Shown here: piece by piece, positions 41,720 through 51,073 of the stretch
How the letters are laid out: the number at the start of each line of letters is the position of its first letter
How positions within the stretch are numbered: the stretch's first letter is position 1
Assembly: GCF_039614845.1 (NCBI RefSeq)
Contig: NZ_JBDIML010000008.1
Span: forward strand, 1-64,000
Length of the DNA stretch: 64,000 nucleotides
Source: Ornithinibacillus xuwenensis
GTDB lineage: Bacteria > Bacillota > Bacilli > Bacillales > Amphibacillaceae
Reading direction: 5' to 3'
Notes under the pieces: generated by a model
The model's input: only the letters and a program-made list of their open reading frames with translations
What the model was told of the DNA's origin: nothing
Databases searched by the model: none
Translations under genes and position numbers: made by a program

Positions 41720-41855
41720 CATCATCACCTCATTAGTAGACTGTCTTATCACGTGCTTTTTATACTGTAAGTATGAATATAGGAGGCATAAATTTTTCCT
41801 TCCACAAAAAAATAAAGTAAACTGTTCCTACGTTAAAACTTAAGGGGAAAAAAAC

Positions 41856-42926
41856 ATGAAACAAGTATACAGTGAAGTCATTCAGCTTCGGGGAAGTCAC
41901 TATGATTTGGGATATAAGCAAGGAGCGTTATTAAGAACTTCCTCCATACTTGCTAATCGCGAAAAGCAATGGGGGCCAAAAAGAAGCTATCACTTCACGA
42001 TTGACGAACAAGAAGTAAGAACCGCTATTAAACGGTTTGCTCCTGGTATATGGGACGAGATGGAAGGTTTAGCAGCGGCCTTACAGTGGAACATGCTTGA
42101 TGCGATACGGGAGTTCGGTGGGTATTATTTAGAATATGGAAGAAGCGGCTGTTCTATTTTTTCTGGAAAAGATTATTTAATACGAAATTACGACAACCAT
42201 CCGGCATCTTATGAGGGACGGTATATGCTATATCAGCCAACCGATCAAGGATATGCCATGATAGGTCCCACTATGCAAATTACCGGTAGAATAGATGGAT
42301 TAAATGAAAAAGGGCTAGCGATGGGCTACAACTTTGTTAATCGCAAACAGTCTGGCAGTGGCTTCGTGTGTAACATGATTGGTCGGATTATTCTAGAATC
42401 CTGTGCAACAGTTGAAGAAGCAATCGCCTTATTAAAAGAAATACCGCATCGCCATTCCTTTAGCTATGTCTTAATGGACAAACAAGGAGAAGCCTTCGTT
42501 GTGGAAGCTTCCCCTAGAAAAGTAGATTTTCATCAATCGAATACATGTACAAACCATTTTGACCTATTAACCAATGAAAATCGTTATCGAATGGACGAAT
42601 CGATAAAGCGGCAGCAAGCGATGCTTCACCAAGAAAAGGACTTAGTAAATGCTTATCAGGCATATCAAATGATGAATCATACCAATAAGGGAGTATTTTC
42701 GTCTAAATATGGGGCGTGGGCAGGGACATTACATACTTCTGCTTATTTTCCTAAGGAAATGAAGGCTTGGATTTCGATTGGAGGCGACCAGAAGCCTGTT
42801 ATAGTCGATTTTCAAAAATGGCTTACTGGGGCAAATGTTATTGTAAAGCAAATAAAAGGGAAGCTTGATTCTGATTCCATTTTCGTTAATATGGGTATCT
42901 TCAACAAGGGTGAGTTCCTAATGTAA
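41856..42926 (+). CDS. C45-family autoproteolytic acyltransferase/hydrolase
   Basis: A 356-residue Ntn-hydrolase-like protein of the acyl-CoA:6-aminopenicillanate acyltransferase (AAT) type. The expected nucleophile is Cys99 in YGRSGCSIFSG, which becomes N-terminal after self-cleavage between Gly98 and Cys99. Other family marks are the N-terminal G-S-x-Y-x-L-G-Y-x-Q-G (GSHYDLGYKQGALL), RNYDNHPASYEGRY and GLNEKGLAMGYNFV. Its natural substrate in Bacillaceae is not known; it is not evidence for penicillin synthesis. AAGGGG precedes the ATG. Single gene. Confidence 0.85.
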   Translation: MKQVYSEVIQLRGSHYDLGYKQGALLRTSSILANREKQWGPKRSYHFTIDEQEVRTAIKRFAPGIWDEMEGLAAALQWNMLDAIREFGGYYLEYGRSGCSIFSGKDYLIRNYDNHPASYEGRYMLYQPTDQGYAMIGPTMQITGRIDGLNEKGLAMGYNFVNRKQSGSGFVCNMIGRIILESCATVEEAIALLKEIPHRHSFSYVLMDKQGEAFVVEASPRKVDFHQSNTCTNHFDLLTNENRYRMDESIKRQQAMLHQEKDLVNAYQAYQMMNHTNKGVFSSKYGAWAGTLHTSAYFPKEMKAWISIGGDQKPVIVDFQKWLTGANVIVKQIKGKLDSDSIFVNMGIFNKGEFLM

Positions 42927-42963
42927 AAACCACCAATCTTCTTAGGAAAATTGGTGGTTTTGA
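42926..42963 (+). terminator. C45 peptidase/yugN shared terminator
   Basis: AAAACCACCAAT pairs with ATTGGTGGTTTT around 12 bases, between convergent genes and T-rich on both strands. Confidence 0.88.
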
Positions 42964-42964
42964 T

Positions 42965-43399
42965 TTACGATATCGATTCATTTCGAATTGCTACAATGGC
43001 TTGTGCATACTGGTTGGATACATCTTCTCCAACTTCTTCCCATTTCGATTTGTCACGAATTTGTCCATCTTTATCAAGTGGCTCCTGAAATTGATTGATA
43101 CCTGTAGCTGCGAGTAAAGAATTTTCACCCTGATCCAAGCCAAAATGTACAATATGCTTGATGACAAATGGGGTGCTAAACTCTATGAAGGCATCATTTC
43201 GGTCTAGTTCTCCTTTTATGACGTGGAATGGCATCCGTAGATAGATTGTTTCACCACCATCACGGTTCAGTGTTGCATCAAAAAATGCACCATCATATTC
43301 CCAGCTACCACATAAACTAAGTCCATATTTTTTTGCAAGCTCGCGTGCTTCACCAAAGTATGCTTGTTTTCCTTCAATTTCAGATTCTAGCTTTAGCAT
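42965..43399 (-). CDS. yugN: YugN-like family protein
   Basis: A 144-residue soluble protein resembling B. subtilis YugN: an N-terminal LESEIEGKQAYFGEARELA, central GGETIYLRMPFHVIKGELD and the terminal DVSNQYAQAIVAI. The family has a known structure but no assigned role. RBS GGAGCGATA is modest. It is convergent with the C45 peptidase gene. Confidence 0.75.
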   Translation of the reverse strand: MLKLESEIEGKQAYFGEARELAKKYGLSLCGSWEYDGAFFDATLNRDGGETIYLRMPFHVIKGELDRNDAFIEFSTPFVIKHIVHFGLDQGENSLLAATGINQFQEPLDKDGQIRDKSKWEEVGEDVSNQYAQAIVAIRNESIS

Positions 43400-43540
43400 A
43401 TTATCGCTCCTCTGTTATGTAATTGTTATTAGCATTAGCAAATAATGGAATAAAATACCTATAAATTGTAGTCAGGTTTCGCAGAATGTTAGTCGACATG
43501 GTAGACTAAGTAATAACGAAGTAGAATGCGGTGAGGGATT

Positions 43541-44158
43541 ATGTTAGAAGATACAGGGGAACGAATTATTCCTGAAAAAATGAAAATATTAAATGGCTTA
43601 CTGCTGGAGCATATTGCTAGATATCACTTTGCTTCGGAGTATGTTTATGGAAGGGTATTAGACTTTGCAAGTGGCTCGGGCTATGGAACGCATATTATTG
43701 CGAAAACCTGTAAGAAAAAAGTAGAGGAAGTAGTTGGAGTAGATATTAATGAAGAAGCAGTAAAATATGCAAGAGCGACTTATTATCATCCACTATCTAA
43801 GTTTTATGTTGGTAATGTTGTCGATTCTACTCTGCCAGATAAGCTTGGACAATTTGACTGTATCCTAAGCTTTGAAACAATTGAGCATATACAGGAAGAA
43901 GAGCAATTTTTGCACAATATTTATCAGATGCTTAAGCCAGGTGGGACATTAATTCTATCCACTCCTTTTGGTGAAGGGAGAGGTATACCAAGTGGTCAAG
44001 AATTCCATGTCCATCAATTAACGGTGGGGCAATTTAAGGATTTATTTCATCACTATCAGTCTACCGAATATTACTACCAAAAAGGAGTATTAATTCAGCC
44101 TGAAATAGCTGCGGAGGAGAAGGAATTTCCACTCGGTATTGCCATCTGTAAGAAATAG
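43541..44158 (+). CDS. Class I SAM-dependent methyltransferase
   Basis: A 205-residue protein with methyltransferase motif I VLDFASGSGYGTH (about residue 40), the acidic motif II VVGVDINEEAV and motif IV FDCILSFETIEHI followed by MLKPGGTLILSTPF. These belong to the Methyltransf_11/UbiE-like class. The substrate is unknown. GGTGAGGG precedes the ATG. Not clearly linked to the copper genes that follow, since a CsoR-like promoter separates them. Confidence 0.85.
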   Translation: MLEDTGERIIPEKMKILNGLLLEHIARYHFASEYVYGRVLDFASGSGYGTHIIAKTCKKKVEEVVGVDINEEAVKYARATYYHPLSKFYVGNVVDSTLPDKLGQFDCILSFETIEHIQEEEQFLHNIYQMLKPGGTLILSTPFGEGRGIPSGQEFHVHQLTVGQFKDLFHHYQSTEYYYQKGVLIQPEIAAEEKEFPLGIAICKK

Positions 44159-44206
44159 TACATCGTATCATCGGTTCGTAAAATACAGGACCGGTGTTTT
44201 TATCAC

Positions 44207-44235
44207 TTGAAATTTTACCCTGCGGGGGTATAGTA
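44207..44235 (+). promoter_or_regulatory. Promoter with CsoR-like operator upstream of the sulfite-reductase-like gene
   Basis: TACCCTGCGGGGGTATAGTA (44216-44235) matches the B. subtilis copZA CsoR operator (TACCCTACGGGGGTATGGTA) at 18 of 20 positions. It fills the spacer of a promoter with TTGAAA at 44207 and TATAGT at 44229. Copper-relieved repression by CsoR is expected. Confidence 0.82.
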
Positions 44236-44276
44236 TATAGTTATAATGAGATACTAAATATTGGGGAGAGAAAACG

Positions 44277-44909
44277 ATGCAAATAAAGAGAAAATATATC
44301 CCGTTAGCAGTTAATGGCGGAATTGGGTTTGGTGCAAAGCTAAAACCAAAGCAATTAGCTGTGTTAAGCAATTATCTGGAAGAGGATACAGAAATCGAAC
44401 TGACTACGTTACAGCAATTAATTGTTACTGTTCCAGAAGATGAATTAGATGAAGTAGTACAGAAATTGGAAGAAGTCGGCTTGCATACTTATCCTGTAGG
44501 AAAGTTTGTGAAGAATCTGCGAACATGTAATTTTTGTAAGGGAGAACTAGAAGAAGGTATGCCGGTTGCCAAGGAATTGAATCGAAGAATTGCTGGACAG
44601 GAGGTTCCGTTTACACTACGTCCCGCCTATACAGGCTGTCCTATTGGTTGTGGTGAACCACTCATGAATGATATAGGTGTGATGAAGGATCAGGAGACGT
44701 TCGAGTTATATATCGGTGGATATCCGAAAGGAAGAGATGCAAGACCGGGTAGGCTGCTAAGAAAGAACTTGAGTCCAGAGGAATTATTTAATCTTGTCGA
44801 TCAAATAATAGAGATATATCGGGAACATGGTAAGAAAAGAGAAAAATTTAATCGATTTGTGGATCGGTTTGGTTATAAACAGATAGCTGATGCCATTAGC
44901 CATCAATAA
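44277..44909 (+). CDS. Sulfite/nitrite reductase-like ferredoxin-domain protein
   Basis: A 210-residue protein equal to about one half of a sulfite/nitrite reductase repeat. An N-terminal ferredoxin-like half-domain (about 1-72: LKPKQLAVLSNYLEED, TLQQLIVTVPEDELDEV) is followed by a cysteine region, Cys84 and Cys87 (CNFC) and Cys121 and Cys125 (TGCPIGCGEP). This can bind a 4Fe-4S cluster and perhaps siroheme, but spacing of the first pair (C-x2-C) differs from the usual C-x5-C. Too short for a full reductase. Its promoter carries a CsoR-like site, implying copper-responsive expression. The role is unknown. Confidence 0.75.
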   Translation: MQIKRKYIPLAVNGGIGFGAKLKPKQLAVLSNYLEEDTEIELTTLQQLIVTVPEDELDEVVQKLEEVGLHTYPVGKFVKNLRTCNFCKGELEEGMPVAKELNRRIAGQEVPFTLRPAYTGCPIGCGEPLMNDIGVMKDQETFELYIGGYPKGRDARPGRLLRKNLSPEELFNLVDQIIEIYREHGKKREKFNRFVDRFGYKQIADAISHQ

Positions 44910-44947
44910 TACCCGTATAATTTAAAGAAAAAATGTAGAATAACAAC

Positions 44948-44979
44948 TTGACAAATATACTATAGGGGGGTATAGTATA
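44948..44979 (+). promoter_or_regulatory. csoR-copA-copZ promoter and CsoR operator
   Basis: TTGACA (44948-44953), 17 bases, TATAGT (44971-44976). Over the spacer and -10 lies a perfect inverted repeat: TATACTATA (44956-44964), six G residues, TATAGTATA (44971-44979). The G-rich centre with A/T flanks is typical for CsoR sites. It suggests autoregulation of the operon by CsoR. Confidence 0.88.
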
Positions 44980-45008
44980 TTCAAGGATAAAGAAAGAAGG
45001 TGTTTCCC

Positions 45009-45311
45009 ATGGATCAATTTTTACATGATCAACCAATTACACCGAGAACGGATGTTGAAAAACAAGCGGTAGTTAACCGCCTAAAGCGGATTGAGGGTCA
45101 GGTTCGCGGTATTCAAAAAATGGTTGAAGATGATCGATATTGTGTCGATATTTTAGTGCAAATTAGTGCTATAAGTGCTGCATTAAAGAAAGTTGGTTTT
45201 CAAGTCGCAGAACGACATACGAAGCATTGTGTAAGCCATGCAATTAAGTCTGGTGAAGGCGACGCAGCAATTGATGAATTAATGGATGTTATCAAGCAAT
45301 TCTCCAAGTGA
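45009..45311 (+). CDS. csoR: Copper-sensing transcriptional repressor CsoR
   Basis: A 100-residue all-helical repressor that releases DNA when it binds Cu(I). The ligands Cys45, His70 and Cys74 are present with the same spacing (25 and 4) as in M. tuberculosis CsoR, which separates it from the persulfide sensor CstR that lacks the His. KRIEGQVRGIQKM is the family hallmark. A GTG at 45000 overlaps the AGAAGG ribosome binding site; ATG 45009 is better. It is followed by copA with the stop codon about 14 bases before the copA start. Confidence 0.95.
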   Translation: MDQFLHDQPITPRTDVEKQAVVNRLKRIEGQVRGIQKMVEDDRYCVDILVQISAISAALKKVGFQVAERHTKHCVSHAIKSGEGDAAIDELMDVIKQFSK

Positions 45312-45325
45312 GGGGGGTATCGTAT

Positions 45326-47710
45326 ATGGAAGAATCCAAGAATATTACGGTTGGGGTTACAGGGATGACATGTGCAGCCTGCTCAAACCGTATTGAAAAA
45401 GTCCTAAATAAAATGGAAAGTGTGGAAGCACAAGTTAATTTAACAACCGAAAAAGCGAGTGTGAGTTTTAATCCAGAGGCTGTTTCGGTTCATGATATAA
45501 CATCAAAAATTGAAAAGCTAGGCTATGGCGTCCAAATGGATAAGGTGGAATTCGATGTTGTTGGCATGACATGTGCAGCCTGTTCAACCAGAATTGAAAA
45601 GGTACTTAATAAGCAAGCAGGCGTTAAGCAGGCAAATGTAAACTTAGCTACGGAAAGTGCTGCAATTGAATTTAATCCTAGTCTTTTAAGTGAAGCCGAT
45701 TTAATCGATAAAATTCAAAAGCTCGGCTATGATGCAAAACGTAAAACGGATAAATCTGATAAGCAGACGGAAAAAGAGGAACAGCTTCAGAAAATGAAGC
45801 AAAAGCTGATGATCTCAGCAATATTAGCATTACCGCTTTTCGTTACCATGCTGGTTCATTTAGCGGGAGTAAAAATTCCCGAAATCTTCATGAATCCATG
45901 GTTCCAGCTAGTATTAGCCACGCCAGTACAATTTATAATTGGATGGCAATTTTACGTCGGGGCATATAAAAACCTACGTAATGGCGGGGCGAATATGGAT
46001 GTGCTTGTAGCACTTGGTACAAGTGCAGCATATTTTTATAGTCTTTATGAATCATTTAAGACAATTGGTGACCCAGCCTATATGCCACATCTTTATTTTG
46101 AGACAAGTGCAATATTAATTACGCTTATCCTATTTGGTAAATACTTGGAAACAAGCGCAAAAAGTAGAACTACTGTCGCGATTTCAAAATTGCTGAATCT
46201 ACAAGCCAAGCAGGCAAGGGTATTAAGAAATGGGAATGAAACGATGGTACCAATCGAGGAAGTAGTAGTTGGTGACCATTTAGTTGTTAAACCAGGTGAG
46301 AAGATTCCAGTTGATGGGTTCGTGGTCAAGGGGAGAACATCCGTTGATGAATCCATGATTACTGGAGAGTCCATTCCGATTGAGAAAGATATAAATGCTA
46401 CTGTTATAGGTTCCACCATTAACAAAAACGGAACAATTGAAATGGAAGCTACTAAAGTAGGCAAAGATACTGCGCTTGCCTCCATTATTAAAGTGGTGGA
46501 AGATGCCCAAGGGTCAAAGGCTCCAATTCAACGTTTGGCAGATGTAATATCGGGATATTTTGTACCAATTGTTGTAGGGATTGCCGTATTAACGTTTGTC
46601 ATTTGGATTATTTTTGTAACGCCTGGAGATTTTGAAGCGGCACTTGTAACCGCAATTGCAGTACTTGTTATTGCTTGTCCTTGTGCACTAGGTCTGGCGA
46701 CACCGACATCGATTATGGTGGGCTCTGGAAGAGCTGCTGAAAATGGGATTTTGTTTAAGGGTGGCGAACATTTAGAGCGTACCCATCAGTTAAATGCCAT
46801 CGTACTTGATAAAACTGGTACGATTACAAAAGGTAAACCAGAAGTTACCCACTTTACTGCAGATGATCAAGTACTTTCGCTTGTTGCGAGTGCCGAAAAG
46901 AGTTCTGAGCATCCGTTGGCTGAGGCAATTGTAGCGTATGCAACGGAAAAGGGCATTGCAATAGACGAAACAGATGAGTTTCAAGCAATACCCGGTCATG
47001 GTATTCTAGCTAATGTAGCGGGAATACATGTACTAGTTGGTACTAGAAAATTAATGAATGACCATAATATTACTGTTACAGATATAGAAGAAGAATTAAT
47101 AGAATATGAGACAAATGGTAATACAGCGATGTTAATTGCAGTTGATGGAGAGTACAGGGGTATCGTCGCTGTAGCTGACACGGTAAAGGAAACTGCTGCT
47201 GAGGCGATTAAGGAAATGCAGAATCAAGGCTTGAAAGTTTATATGCTAACTGGTGATAATGAACGTACTGCAAAAGCAATTGCCAAGCAGGTAGGAATTG
47301 ATCATGTGATAGCACAAGTATTACCTGAGCAAAAGGCAGATAAGATTAAAGAAATTCAACTTCTAGGTAAAAAGGTTGCCATGGTTGGTGATGGTGTCAA
47401 TGATGCACCTGCACTAGCCGTAGCGGATATTGGAATTGCTATTGGGACTGGAACAGAAGTTGCAATTGAAGCGGCAGATGTGACGATTCTTGGTGGGGAA
47501 TTATTACTTATCCCGAAAGCTATTACTATCAGTAAGGCAACCATTAAAAACATTCGTCAAAATCTGTTTTGGGCATTTGCGTATAATAGTGCAGGCATTC
47601 CAATAGCTGCTCTTGGACTATTAGCACCATGGATTGCAGGCGCTGCGATGGCATTTAGCTCTGTAAGTGTTGTTTCCAACTCACTTCGGTTGAAGCGGGT
47701 AAAATTATAA
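45326..47710 (+). CDS. copA: Copper-exporting P1B-type ATPase CopA
   Basis: A 794-residue membrane pump for Cu(I). Two N-terminal heavy-metal domains each carry GMTCAACS (about residues 11-18 and 79-86). The membrane copper site is CPC (residues 451-453), the phosphorylated Asp495 lies in DKTGTIT, TGES and GDGVNDAPAL are present, and HP in SSEHPLAEAI marks the nucleotide domain. A GTG at 45308 precedes, but ATG 45326 has GAGGGGGG at a good distance. Second gene of the csoR-copA-copZ operon. Confidence 0.96.
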   Translation: MEESKNITVGVTGMTCAACSNRIEKVLNKMESVEAQVNLTTEKASVSFNPEAVSVHDITSKIEKLGYGVQMDKVEFDVVGMTCAACSTRIEKVLNKQAGVKQANVNLATESAAIEFNPSLLSEADLIDKIQKLGYDAKRKTDKSDKQTEKEEQLQKMKQKLMISAILALPLFVTMLVHLAGVKIPEIFMNPWFQLVLATPVQFIIGWQFYVGAYKNLRNGGANMDVLVALGTSAAYFYSLYESFKTIGDPAYMPHLYFETSAILITLILFGKYLETSAKSRTTVAISKLLNLQAKQARVLRNGNETMVPIEEVVVGDHLVVKPGEKIPVDGFVVKGRTSVDESMITGESIPIEKDINATVIGSTINKNGTIEMEATKVGKDTALASIIKVVEDAQGSKAPIQRLADVISGYFVPIVVGIAVLTFVIWIIFVTPGDFEAALVTAIAVLVIACPCALGLATPTSIMVGSGRAAENGILFKGGEHLERTHQLNAIVLDKTGTITKGKPEVTHFTADDQVLSLVASAEKSSEHPLAEAIVAYATEKGIAIDETDEFQAIPGHGILANVAGIHVLVGTRKLMNDHNITVTDIEEELIEYETNGNTAMLIAVDGEYRGIVAVADTVKETAAEAIKEMQNQGLKVYMLTGDNERTAKAIAKQVGIDHVIAQVLPEQKADKIKEIQLLGKKVAMVGDGVNDAPALAVADIGIAIGTGTEVAIEAADVTILGGELLLIPKAITISKATIKNIRQNLFWAFAYNSAGIPIAALGLLAPWIAGAAMAFSSVSVVSNSLRLKRVKL

Positions 47711-47799
47711 ATGCTCCTGGTTGGGGACGGTGAAAAGCAAAATCCCCAACAAGGCATCATCATACTAGTATTATTCGATTCTGAAAGGAGAACGATATC

Positions 47800-48006
47800 A
47801 TGCAAACTACTACGCTAGATGTGAGAGGTATGACTTGTGGACATTGCAAAATGTCTGTAGAAGGTGCACTTAATGAATTAGAGGGTGTATCGAACGTTGA
47901 AGTAGACTTAGCAACTGGAAAAGTAAATGTAACGTTCGACGATTCTAAAGTTACATTAGCACAATTACAGGAAGCGGTTGAAGATCAAGGCTATGATGTA
48001 GCTTAA
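47800..48006 (+). CDS. copZ: Copper chaperone CopZ
   Basis: A 68-residue Atx1-like protein that carries Cu(I) to CopA. The metal site is GMTCGHC with Cys13 and Cys16; the fold pattern (VEVDLATGKVNVTFDD, ending in EDQGYDVA) is complete. It follows copA after 89 bases with GAAAGGAG before the ATG and ends at a strong terminator. Likely controlled by CsoR from the operon promoter. Confidence 0.96.
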   Translation: MQTTTLDVRGMTCGHCKMSVEGALNELEGVSNVEVDLATGKVNVTFDDSKVTLAQLQEAVEDQGYDVA

Positions 48007-48009
48007 TAG

Positions 48010-48042
48010 AAAAGCAGGCACAGAAAAAGTGCCTGCTTTTTA
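48010..48042 (+). terminator. copZ terminator, bidirectional
   Basis: AAAAGCAGGCAC pairs with GTGCCTGCTTTT around seven bases, between convergent genes. Confidence 0.9.
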
Positions 48043-48564
48043 GTATTGTTGAAGAAATTGTTGATAGGTTTTAAGCTGTTCTTCTTTGGTCGCTTTTGGA
48101 ATGTAGCTCCATCCATTCACATTTATAATCCGTTCATATTCCTCTTGAAACTTTAATTGCTGTAGGGCCATCTCAAGATGAGCATTTCGCACTTGTTGAT
48201 TTTTCATCATTAATGCCGATACATAATTTAAATTAGACATATTTTTGGCAGTGCTATGTGCTTCCAAAGTGATCCATTTATTATTATAGGAGCTTTCAGG
48301 AGAAACCTTCATTTGAAGAGCTTCCTGCTGCTGCTTTACTGATTCAATAGATGGAACTTCGATTTTGTTCGTTGTGTTTGGATTAATAAAGGCAAGCATT
48401 ACCTTTACGTGCTCCAGCATAACGTTTTTTTGCAAGTGAATGATTTCTCGTAGTTTAGGGTCAGAAACATTATGTTCATAAACACGAAATTTTTGAATGG
48501 CACCTTGGTGAGCGGCTAAATGCTCTGCCATTAGTCCAAGATCAATTGCAGGTAAGATAGCCAT
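48040..48564 (-). CDS. CotF-like/ferritin-like spore coat-type protein
   Basis: A 174-residue, largely helical protein. The N-terminal LGLMAEHLAAHQGAIQKF and IHLQKNVMLEHVKVMLAF, each with H/E residues, recall the ferritin-like CotF-type coat proteins and related Bacillales helical-bundle proteins. No signal peptide or catalytic motif is sure. The longer frame from 48594 contains AGGAGGT before ATG 48564, which is the probable start. Convergent with copZ. The family is a guess from its pattern. Confidence 0.5.
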   Translation of the reverse strand: MAILPAIDLGLMAEHLAAHQGAIQKFRVYEHNVSDPKLREIIHLQKNVMLEHVKVMLAFINPNTTNKIEVPSIESVKQQQEALQMKVSPESSYNNKWITLEAHSTAKNMSNLNYVSALMMKNQQVRNAHLEMALQQLKFQEEYERIINVNGWSYIPKATKEEQLKTYQQFLQQY

Positions 48565-48629
48565 TGTACATATACCTCCTAACTTTTCAGACACATGATA
48601 GTCTATGTTAGAACGTATCGGAATGGTGA

Positions 48630-49793
48630 CTATTGCCTAACTTCTGCTTCTTGTATTAAAGTGCTTTTCATGGAAATATACATGGTTCCGAGCGAAGCGA
48701 CAATCAATATTCCACCGATTACAGCATTGTATTCAACAGACATTTGTCCAATGATTAGCCCTCCTATAAAGGAACCAAATGCAATACCAAAATGTAACGA
48801 TGAATTGCTTAGGCTCTGTTGAATATCCGAAGTATCAGGTGATGCATCGATTAAATAACTTTGCATTGCCGGTGAGATAGCCCAGCTCATGATTCCCCAT
48901 AAAACTAGCAAAATGAGGAATAACGGTAAAATCGCTGTTGTAAGTGGAATTATCCAGATGACAGCACTGAATATAATAATCGCAGTGATAATGGTACGTT
49001 TTGTCCCTAGTATATCCGCAAAAGAGCCGCCAATTCCGCCTCCACTTACTGCTGCTACCCCAAAAATGAAGAATATGACGCTTATCCATGTCGCATTTAA
49101 ATGCATTGTTTCCTGAACAAATGGTTTTAAATAGGTGTACAAAACGGAATGACCTGACATATATAAAAAGGTAGAAAAATGTGCAAAGAAAATCTTTTTA
49201 CTTTTCAATGTGGCTAGTTGTACTCCTAATGGTACAGAGGGCTTTGGTGCAAGCCGATCCATAAAGAAAATAACACCAATTATTGATAGAAAAGTTAACC
49301 CGATAATTAAAAGGAACGGGGCTTTCCAACTAAATGCCTCTCCAAGCATTAATCCAATTGGTACACCAAGCACCAAAGAACCACTAACTCCCATAGAGAC
49401 AATCCCTATTGCTCGTCCACGATACTTGGGCTCGACAAGTGTTGGTGCCATCACGAGGCATAAAATAATTAACAAAGCACCACTTAAAGCGGTGATAATA
49501 CGTCCAAGCAATAGTAAACTATAGGTATTGCTAAGAACAGAGACTATATTACCGAATAAAAAGAACAGTAATGAAATTAAGGTTAATTTTTTTCGTTCAA
49601 CCTTTGCTGTCATAAGCAATAATATTGGCGAGGCAAGTGCAAATATAAGAGAAAATATGGTGATTAAAAATCCAGCTTTTCCGATACTGACATGTAAATC
49701 TTCTGCTATTAAATCTAATAAACCACTTATGATTAATTCAACCATTCCAATAATAAACGATACGATCATTAAAAAATATACACGTTTGTCCAT
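48630..49793 (-). CDS. MFS transporter (DHA1-like drug efflux family)
   Basis: A 387-residue membrane protein with about 12 predicted helices. Between helices 2 and 3 is the MFS motif region (LLLMTAKVERKKL), and near helix 5 the antiporter-type motif with G and P (VSMGVSGSLVLGVPIGLMLGE), typical for drug:H+ antiporters such as AraJ/YdhP relatives. The substrate is unknown. Start ATG at 49793; the upstream AAAGGACGTC is a fair ribosome binding site. Followed closely by the CotF-like gene on the same strand. Confidence 0.85.
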   Translation of the reverse strand: MDKRVYFLMIVSFIIGMVELIISGLLDLIAEDLHVSIGKAGFLITIFSLIFALASPILLLMTAKVERKKLTLISLLFFLFGNIVSVLSNTYSLLLLGRIITALSGALLIILCLVMAPTLVEPKYRGRAIGIVSMGVSGSLVLGVPIGLMLGEAFSWKAPFLLIIGLTFLSIIGVIFFMDRLAPKPSVPLGVQLATLKSKKIFFAHFSTFLYMSGHSVLYTYLKPFVQETMHLNATWISVIFFIFGVAAVSGGGIGGSFADILGTKRTIITAIIIFSAVIWIIPLTTAILPLFLILLVLWGIMSWAISPAMQSYLIDASPDTSDIQQSLSNSSLHFGIAFGSFIGGLIIGQMSVEYNAVIGGILIVASLGTMYISMKSTLIQEAEVRQ

Positions 49794-49933
49794 TCATGAC
49801 GTCCTTTCTATGCTCCCTCACTATCGTAAACTTGTCGTCATCGGAAGACAAGCGTAAGATGATAATAAGGTGAAAACATCATTATGGAGAAATTGGTTGC
49901 ATACGGATAAATGATTTATAAAGGGGTAACACA

Positions 49934-50539
49934 ATGAAGGAACATTATTATGACAAGCTTCTTAATATCAACACGAGTGGAAAAGGATCCGCTAATCATA
50001 TTGATCATTATTATCCTTACGAGCCAACACCCTACTATGCATTAGAGGTGTTATTTGAACATTATGATGTAAAAAGCACGGACCACTTTGTCGACTTTGG
50101 TTGTGGCTATGGTCGATTTAATTTCTTCATACATTACTTTTACCATGCTTCTGTATTGGGGATTGAAATGAACCCAGCATTTTATCAGAAGGCGATGGAT
50201 AACCGGGATCAATATGCTAAAAAAACGAAGAACCGGATAGAGAGGATTCAATTTAATTGTTGCTTAGCGGAAGAATATACCATTCATGCGAAAGATAATC
50301 GTTTTTATTTTTTTAATCCATTTTCAGTCCATATTTTTCAACATGTTGTGAATCGAATTATCCGCTCTCTAGAAGAATCAGCTAGAGAGGTAGATATCAT
50401 TTTATATTATGCATCAGAGGATTATGTTTTTTATTTGCAAAACCATACGGCATTTGAGCTCCATCAAGAAGTGGTGCTTCCAGGAATTTATGAAAAAAAT
50501 CCGTATGAGCGTTTTTTGATTTATCGACTAAAGATGTAA
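49934..50539 (+). CDS. SAM-dependent methyltransferase-like protein
   Basis: A 201-residue protein with motif I VDFGCGYGRFNFF (about residues 53-65) and VLGIEMNPAFYQKAMDNRD as motif II. The following FNPF (YFFNPFSVHIFQHV) is in the motif IV position and resembles the NPPY of amino-methyltransferases with one change. Target unknown. AAAGGGG lies before the ATG. Single gene divergent from the MFS transporter. Confidence 0.8.
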   Translation: MKEHYYDKLLNINTSGKGSANHIDHYYPYEPTPYYALEVLFEHYDVKSTDHFVDFGCGYGRFNFFIHYFYHASVLGIEMNPAFYQKAMDNRDQYAKKTKNRIERIQFNCCLAEEYTIHAKDNRFYFFNPFSVHIFQHVVNRIIRSLEESAREVDIILYYASEDYVFYLQNHTAFELHQEVVLPGIYEKNPYERFLIYRLKM

Positions 50540-50624
50540 AAAGCTAAAGATCCTAGCAAAAAAGCTATAGATTTTGCAACTTGAGCTAAAGAATATGTTA
50601 ACAAGGGAAAAGGGGAGAGTTAGA

Positions 50625-50996
50625 ATGAAAAGTCCAGTTCAAAACAAGGTAAACACCATCTTTATACATGTAACCGATTTAAAGGAATCCGTGAAGTGGT
50701 ATTGTCAGTTATTAGGGCAGGACTACGATATTACTACGGTAGAGCGACCGGTCTACAATTTACTGGTAAACCAGGAAGTAGGTATCACATTAGATGCAGG
50801 TCCATCTGGTAAAAAGAGAATAAACACTTCAGAGCATCCATTGTTTAATTTCCACACAGATAATATTGACCAAGCATACACCTATTTAGAGCAGCTACAT
50901 TATGATATTGCATCTGAAATTGTTCGTTTTGATGACTTCGCATTTTTTACAGTTCGAGATCTCGATCAGAATGTTATTATGATTTGTACAGGTTAA
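50625..50996 (+). CDS. VOC (glyoxalase/bleomycin resistance-like) family protein
   Basis: A 123-residue protein with the paired beta-alpha-beta-beta-beta repeats of the vicinal oxygen chelate fold: TIFIHVTDLKESVKWYCQLL in the first half and FNFHTDNIDQAYTYLEQL plus FFTVRDLDQNVIMIC in the second. Metal ligands cannot be set with certainty. The open frame runs from TTG 50574, but GGGGAGAG precedes ATG 50625. Confidence 0.85.
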   Translation: MKSPVQNKVNTIFIHVTDLKESVKWYCQLLGQDYDITTVERPVYNLLVNQEVGITLDAGPSGKKRINTSEHPLFNFHTDNIDQAYTYLEQLHYDIASEIVRFDDFAFFTVRDLDQNVIMICTG

Positions 50997-51073
50997 TCGG
51001 GGTTACATCACAGCATTTTCTAGCTTTGCAGTAAGGCAGAAGATTTACTTGATTGCTAGAAAATCCTAAATTT

